This document shows, one piece after another, positions 6,292-9,966 of a stretch of 9,966 nucleotides of DNA. This DNA is from Acidimicrobiaceae bacterium (lineage in GTDB: Bacteria > Actinomycetota > Acidimicrobiia > Acidimicrobiales > Palsa-688): positions 1 to 9,966 of the forward strand of contig DAHWQF010000088.1 of assembly GCA_027334785.1 (NCBI GenBank), in the 5' to 3' direction. The position numbers were made by a program, and so were the translations under genes. The first letter of the stretch is position 1. Each line of letters starts with the position of its first letter. The notes under the pieces were generated by a model. The model searched no databases, was not told the origin of the DNA, and was given only the letters and a program-made list of their open reading frames with translations.

Positions 6292-7536
6292 GTGGACACT
6301 GTCAAGTCAGCGACGGCTGGGTCGCCGAGCCTACTCCGGCGGGTCAACTCCGCAGCGGTGTTGCGTGTTGTCCGACAGGGCAAAGCCGTTTCGCGAGCTG
6401 AGATCGCTCGGCTCACGGGGCTCTCGGTGCCTACGGTCAACGGCGTGGTCGAGGACCTGTTGCTGGCGGGCTACCTCCAGGAGGACATCGCGCAACACGG
6501 TGACCGTGCCCGGAGACGGGGCCCACGTCCCCGCCTCGTACACTTCAGGGCAAATGTCGGACATGTACTTGGTCTTGACATAGGAGCAAACAAGGTCCTC
6601 GCTATCGTTTCCGACCTCGATGGGGAGGCCACTGGCAGCGACAGGCGCACGGTTGCTGCTGCTGCAGACGCTAACGAAGTACTCGAGGTCGCTGCCGCGG
6701 CGGTCCGCGCGGCCCTTCGCCGTGCCAAGGTCAGCGCGAATGAATTGCTAAGCGCGGCAGTCGGTACGCCCGGTGTGGTCGAGCTACCCATGGGGCGAGT
6801 CACCCTCGCGCCCCAGCTCCCGGGCTGGGAAGGCTTGCCGCTCGCCGACCGGGTAGCACAGTGGCTCGGACGGCCCGTTCTCGCCGTCAACGAGGTCCAC
6901 CTGTCGCTGCTTGCAGAGCGTTGGCGCGGCGCCATCCAGGGTGTCGACGATGCCCTGTATGTCCAGGTGGGGATCGGGATCGGGGCTGGCATTTTGATGG
7001 GCAAGCAGCTCTACCGGGGCTCAACGGGGGCCGCAGGAGAGATCGGCTACCTACCATTGATCAACTGTGCTGCGCTCTTGCCACAAGGGGTCGGCCAGTT
7101 CGAGTACTCTGCGGGAGGGAGAGCCTTCGCTCGGCTCGGCAGTCGTGCCGCTGCCGGACCACACGGTTCCGTGCTACGCGAACTGGCTGGTGGCGACCCC
7201 GCTTCGGTAGACGCTGCGATGGTCTTTAGCGCGGCCTCGCGAGGAGACCCTACGGCCGGAAGGATCCTCAACAAAATCGTCGGGCGGCTGGCACGAGGCA
7301 TCGCGGCAGCAGTCGCGTTACTGAACCCGGCCGTAGTTGTCGTTGGTGGAGGACTGTCCCAGGCCGGGGACATGCTCCTCGCTCCGCTTGAAGATAAGGT
7401 CCGGGGTCTTGTACCTATGCCACCGCGGTTTGTTCTTTCGGCACTTGGAGACGAGGCTGTCGCGCTCGGAGCCGTGAGGGCCGCGCTTGATACTGTCGAT
7501 GATAATCTGCTCGCGTTGGCGCGAGAGGCGCTGTAG
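6292..7536 (+). CDS. ROK-family transcriptional regulator
   Basis: This 414-residue DNA-binding protein probably represses the divergent transporter operon and responds to its sugar ligand. The N-terminal winged helix-turn-helix spans about 11-65: SPSLLRRVNSAAVLRVV, then SRAEIARLTGLSVPTVNGVV. The ROK sugar-kinase-like domain follows: LGLDIGANK at 94-101, VGTPGVV at 158-163, VNEVHLSLLAERW at about 199-211, GIGIGAGILMGKQLYRG at 228-243, GEIGYLPL at 249-256, and LNPAVVVVGGG at 344-354. The zinc motif of most ROK proteins (CxCGxxGCxE, expected after GEIGYLP) is missing; only INCAALLPQGVGQFE is there. The start is GTG 6292, giving the normal ten-residue lead before the helix-turn-helix. No Shine-Dalgarno precedes it and the promoter places the RNA 5' end on it, so the mRNA is probably leaderless. 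Its stop codon lies inside the palindrome at 7528-7557. Confidence 0.88.
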   Translation: MDTVKSATAGSPSLLRRVNSAAVLRVVRQGKAVSRAEIARLTGLSVPTVNGVVEDLLLAGYLQEDIAQHGDRARRRGPRPRLVHFRANVGHVLGLDIGANKVLAIVSDLDGEATGSDRRTVAAAADANEVLEVAAAAVRAALRRAKVSANELLSAAVGTPGVVELPMGRVTLAPQLPGWEGLPLADRVAQWLGRPVLAVNEVHLSLLAERWRGAIQGVDDALYVQVGIGIGAGILMGKQLYRGSTGAAGEIGYLPLINCAALLPQGVGQFEYSAGGRAFARLGSRAAAGPHGSVLRELAGGDPASVDAAMVFSAASRGDPTAGRILNKIVGRLARGIAAAVALLNPAVVVVGGGLSQAGDMLLAPLEDKVRGLVPMPPRFVLSALGDEAVALGAVRAALDTVDDNLLALAREAL

Positions 7537-7557
7537 GTGCCGCGGCACCTACAGCGC
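7528..7557. repeat. Perfect 30-bp palindrome across the 3' end of the ROK gene
   Basis: The 15-nt arm GCGCTGTAGGTGCCG (7528-7542) is followed directly by its exact reverse complement (7543-7557). The ROK stop codon TAG (7534-7536) lies in the left arm. As RNA it would form a very stable hairpin with a 3-4 nt loop. No T-run follows (next bases GCGCAACGATG), so it is not a classic intrinsic terminator. It could reduce read-through into the phosphatase gene, protect the 3' end of the mRNA, or be a protein-binding site. Confidence 0.75.
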
Positions 7558-7672
7558 GCGCAACGATGTGCCTTGGGTCTCGCTCGGCAGTGATAGCCAT
7601 ACGGGCACGTCCAAGTACAAGGCTCCGCCGACCAGAAATGAACGGCAGAATATTGAGACGGTCCCTGAACGC

Positions 7673-7677
7673 GAGGA
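7673..7677 (+). promoter_or_regulatory. Ribosome binding site deciding the start of the tyrosine-phosphatase-like gene
   Basis: GAGGA lies 7 nt before ATG 7685. It selects this ATG over the open-frame start at 7487, which overlaps the ROK gene and would add 66 residues with no phosphatase character. Confidence 0.7.
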
Positions 7678-7684
7678 CACTTCC

Positions 7685-8446
7685 ATGGAGTATCGGCCAT
7701 TGCCAGCCACCATGCTGGCTATTGACGGGCGTTGCCGTTATCTGATGGGTCCTGTCAGCTGGGAAGGCTTCTATAATGCGAGAGACCTAGGCGAGATGCC
7801 GACCACGGGCAAACGAACGACGCTCCACGGAGCGCTCGTTCGGTCGGCTGACCTAAGGTTCGTGACTGAGCGGGGTTGGAAGCAAGCGGTCAACGACGGG
7901 TTCCGCACCGTTGTTGACTTGCGACGCGGCAAAGAAAGAGCACAGGCGCCAACCGTGGTTTCACCGTCGGAGATAGTGACGTTCCATATCGATTTGGATG
8001 ACGTACCAACTCCAGCCACCGCAGCGGGGTTCTGTTGGTACTTAGTGCACAGAGGCGCCTCTTGCGCTGAGGCTGTAGCTGCTGTCGCTCGGGCCGCGCC
8101 AGGCGGTGTCATCGTGCATTGTGGCGCCGGGAGGGACCGCACGGGCCTCATCGTCGCTTTGGCCCTATTGTTGGTGGGCGTCACCCCAGAAGCGGTGGCA
8201 CACGATTATGCGATGAGTAGGGAGGCCTTGGTGCCGTTCTTTGCACGGGCGGGGATCGCAAGCGGAGGCAACGAGCGAACTATGTCCGACGATGTCCGTG
8301 TAGCAATCGATGTGATGTGCACCTTGGCGGCTGCGGGCCTGGAAAGGCGACTGATGGAATCCGGCCTAACAAGAACTGACGTAACAGCACTCCGGAAGCG
8401 GCTAACGGGTTCTGGATCGAATCCCAAAGCCAGTGAGCAGTTGTGA
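7685..8446 (+). CDS. Tyrosine-phosphatase-like (Y_phosphatase3/PtpB-type) phosphatase
   Basis: This 253-residue cysteine-dependent phosphatase matches the Y_phosphatase3 (PF13350) family that includes mycobacterial PtpB. The N-terminal GFYNARDLGEMPT (about 28-40) is the family's NxRDLG signature; LVRSADLRFVTERGW (51-65) and TVVDLRRGKER (75-85) follow. The catalytic P-loop is VHCGAGRDRTG (144-154), with nucleophile Cys146 and phosphate-binding Arg152 in the C-x5-R arrangement. DYAMSRE comes after it, as expected. PtpB-like enzymes remove phosphate from phosphotyrosine and also from phosphoinositides, so a small-molecule substrate is possible. There is no signal peptide, so it is predicted cytoplasmic. 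It lies 148 bp after the ROK gene and overlaps the esterase gene by 14 bp, indicating cotranscription with the esterase. A role in dephosphorylating an imported compound is inferred from context. Confidence 0.85.
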   Translation: MEYRPLPATMLAIDGRCRYLMGPVSWEGFYNARDLGEMPTTGKRTTLHGALVRSADLRFVTERGWKQAVNDGFRTVVDLRRGKERAQAPTVVSPSEIVTFHIDLDDVPTPATAAGFCWYLVHRGASCAEAVAAVARAAPGGVIVHCGAGRDRTGLIVALALLLVGVTPEAVAHDYAMSREALVPFFARAGIASGGNERTMSDDVRVAIDVMCTLAAAGLERRLMESGLTRTDVTALRKRLTGSGSNPKASEQL

Positions 8447-9467
8447 GCCACCTGTGATCACCGTAGACCCGGAGCTCGCCGAGCTGCTCGTGGGAATGGC
8501 GCCGACTGACCTGCGCGATGTTGCCACCGCGCGGCGGCTCTCGAAAGCGGGCGACGCCAAGCGCCCGTTGGGAGGGCCATGGCCCTGCATGGTCACCGAC
8601 CGGCAGGTAGTCTCCCCGCTCGACGGCCATGAGATCAGCGTGCGGCTTTATGAGCCCGAAGCAGCGAGGTACTCGATGGCTAGGAGAGCAGCTTCACTCC
8701 CGCTCATCGTTTACTTCCACGGCGGGGCTTTCGTCCTCGGGGATCTTAGCTCTGAGCAGGGGAGGTGCTTGCGCTACGCCTGCGAGGTCGGCTGCATCGT
8801 GCTCTCAATCGGTTACAGGTTAGCCCCAGAGCATCCGTACCCGGCTGCGATCGAGGACGGTGCCGGTGCACTTGGCTGGGCGCTCGAACACGCCGGCGAG
8901 CTCGGCATCGACGCCGGGCGCATAGCCATCGCTGGCGCGAGCGCCGGTGGCGGGTTGGCGGCGGGCTTAGCACTGTGGGCCCGCGACCACGAAGTCGCAC
9001 AGGTCGCTTTTCAGCTATTGCTCTACCCGACCCTCGATGACCGCTTAGAGACCGACTCGATGCACCAATTCCACGGCACAGCACCATGGGACCAGGCTGG
9101 TTGCGCGCAGATGTGGGAGCTTTTCCTTAACGCCCCCCGTGAGGAGCGCTCCGAAGTGCCCGCCTACGCTGCCCCTTCCCGGGCAGTCGAGCTGTCTGGG
9201 CTCCCGCCAGCTTACCTAATGGCCTGTGAGCTCGACCCGTTGCGCGACGAGGTGATCGACTACGCCCGCCGGCTCTCCGGAGCAGGGGTGAGCACGGAGC
9301 TGCGACAGTTCGCCGGCGTCTTCCACGGCTTTGAACATGACGGGGCTGCAACGGCGATCGGCCGCAGGGCGCTCGCCGAACAGGTCGCGGTGCTCCGGCG
9401 CGCTCTCGGCGCCGGCCAGCATGGGTCCGCAGTGCCATCATCTGATCTGAGCGGTCGGGAGACCTAA
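8433..9467 (+). CDS. Alpha/beta hydrolase, hormone-sensitive lipase family esterase
   Basis: This 344-residue carboxylesterase of the HSL (family IV, Abhydrolase_3) group has the oxyanion-hole motif HGGAF at 96-100 and YRLAPEHPYPAAIED at 128-142. The nucleophile elbow is GASAG with Ser170 (commonly GDSAG), and the remaining catalytic residues are Asp268 in ELDPLRDE and His298 in VFHGFEH, so the catalytic triad is complete. Such enzymes cleave short-chain acyl esters in the cytoplasm; no signal peptide is present. The GTG start at 8433 overlaps the 3' end of the phosphatase gene by 14 bp, implying translational coupling. A second GTG at 8454 would remove seven residues and cannot be excluded; neither has a clear ribosome site. 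The gene is markedly GC-rich (44 of 60 bases in line 8881-8940), unlike the transporter genes. The natural substrate is unknown. Confidence 0.88.
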   Translation: MSSCEPPVITVDPELAELLVGMAPTDLRDVATARRLSKAGDAKRPLGGPWPCMVTDRQVVSPLDGHEISVRLYEPEAARYSMARRAASLPLIVYFHGGAFVLGDLSSEQGRCLRYACEVGCIVLSIGYRLAPEHPYPAAIEDGAGALGWALEHAGELGIDAGRIAIAGASAGGGLAAGLALWARDHEVAQVAFQLLLYPTLDDRLETDSMHQFHGTAPWDQAGCAQMWELFLNAPREERSEVPAYAAPSRAVELSGLPPAYLMACELDPLRDEVIDYARRLSGAGVSTELRQFAGVFHGFEHDGAATAIGRRALAEQVAVLRRALGAGQHGSAVPSSDLSGRET

Positions 9468-9507
9468 GCCGGTGAGCGGCGATGGCCAAGCCTAGTGGGC
9501 TGAGCTC

Positions 9508-9534
9508 GCCCTGCAGCCGACGATCGTGCAGGGC
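9508..9534 (+). terminator. Stem-loop after the esterase gene, possible terminator
   Basis: GCCCTGCA (9508-9515) and TGCAGGGC (9527-9534) are perfect 8-bp arms around an 11-nt loop, 41 bp past the esterase stop codon. There is no T-run after it, so it may act with Rho, stabilise the 3' end, or be accidental. Confidence 0.4.
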
Positions 9535-9878
9535 CACCCGCTCGACGTCGAGCGCACAAACGTGCTCGCTACTGTTAGCCGGCCCGCAGCCGCAGAGGTG
9601 TGAGCGCATCTTACCGGCGAGAGGCAGACCCCTCTGACCTAGATCCGCGAGTTACAAGGGTGTGAGCAAATAGCGGGCCACCATAGGGAGGCATAAGCAG
9701 CATTTGCGCGGATTTACGGGTGATAAAGCTGTTTGAGGGCGTGCTTTAGTAGAGGTGGAGCTCTTGTAATTCTCGCTGCCGGTCGCAGGGCGCTCTTGGC
9801 GGGCGGCCAGGTGCTGCGAGGGAGCTCAGGGGCCCCCGCCGCCTGCCAGCGCAAAGCCGGCGCCGTGACGGCGAGCGG

Positions 9879-9940
9879 TCGCCCGGCTCGGTGCCGCAGC
9901 CGTGGATGCCGGTCGATCGCCCGGCTCGGTGCCGGAGCCG
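9879..9940. repeat. Imperfect direct repeat, 24-nt units at 38-bp period
   Basis: The 18-mer TCGCCCGGCTCGGTGCCG is identical at 9879-9896 and 9917-9934, and both copies continue with one differing base and then AGCCG (to 9902 and 9940). The second copy can also fold as CGGCTC...GAGCCG. Its function is unknown; the array may continue beyond the window. Confidence 0.6.
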
Positions 9941-9966
9941 CACGCGGGCGGCTTCCGGCTCGCTGT

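Larger units (their letters stand above)
9468..9966. other. Gene-poor tail with possible remnants
   Basis: I find no credible complete gene here. Just after the esterase there is a stem-loop (9508-9534). One plus-strand stretch without a start codon (9496-9603) reads like real protein, including LALQPTIVQGHPLD and VERTNVLATV, and may be a decayed gene end. Bases 9605-9740 are AT-richer and show nothing recognisable. From about 9780 to the end the DNA is very GC-rich with an imperfect direct repeat (9879-9940). Short open frames on both strands are Arg-rich and look like non-coding translation. Confidence 0.5.

Noticed and set aside
7487..7684. 66-residue extension of the tyrosine-phosphatase-like protein
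   Set aside because: It overlaps the ROK gene and the palindrome and has no family character; ATG 7685 has a good ribosome site.
7047..7700. 217-residue minus-strand open frame
   Set aside because: It is Ala/Ser/Pro/Arg-rich and lies opposite the ROK gene, with no recognisable domain: a GC-rich shadow.
9127..9609. 160-residue minus-strand open frame
   Set aside because: It is mostly antisense to the esterase gene and Arg-rich, with no domain character.
9597..9667. GGTGTGAGC repeated at 9597 and 9659
   Set aside because: A two-copy 9-mer with no symmetry or context is compatible with chance.
1..9966. CRISPR array, tRNA/rRNA genes, riboswitches, phage defence or toxin-antitoxin genes
   Set aside because: No regularly spaced repeats, cloverleaf-like segments, rRNA stretches or matching protein motifs were found on either strand.

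Overview
The window looks like a high-GC Actinomycetota chromosome (inference: GC-rich codon use, many GTG starts, actinobacterial-type IS630 and ISL3 transposase relics). I cannot place it to genus. There are no RNA genes, CRISPR arrays or phage genes.

The left edge (1-579) is IS scar tissue. A frameshifted, truncated IS630-type transposase runs directly into the C-terminal end of an ISL3-type transposase. Next, on the minus strand, comes a class C beta-lactamase-fold serine hydrolase (628-1698) with its own possible promoter.

The core is a divergent carbohydrate-uptake locus. The minus-strand operon runs from 6104 down to 1953: a solute-binding protein, two CUT1-type permeases (MalF-like, then MalG-like), and a tightly coupled endonuclease/exonuclease/phosphatase (EEP) family enzyme. 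A strong intercistronic stem-loop separates the binding protein from the permeases. No ABC ATPase gene is present, so a shared MsmK/MsmX-type ATPase encoded elsewhere is probably used. The plus strand starts from the same intergenic region with a ROK-family regulator (6292-7536), probably translated from a leaderless mRNA. It is followed by a tyrosine-phosphatase-like enzyme with an HCxxGxDR-type P-loop motif (7685-8446) and an overlapping hormone-sensitive-lipase-family esterase (8433-9467). A perfect 30-bp palindrome sits across the end of the regulator gene.

My reading is that the ROK protein senses a sugar-like ligand and controls the transporter. The four associated hydrolases (EEP, tyrosine-phosphatase-like, HSL esterase, beta-lactamase-fold hydrolase) all lack signal peptides, so they would act in the cytoplasm on the imported compound. 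That mix suggests the substrate carries phosphate and acyl or peptide groups rather than being a plain sugar; the true substrate cannot be read from the sequence. The last 500 bases (9468-9966) hold no convincing gene, only a stem-loop, a protein-like remnant frame and a GC-rich imperfect direct repeat.
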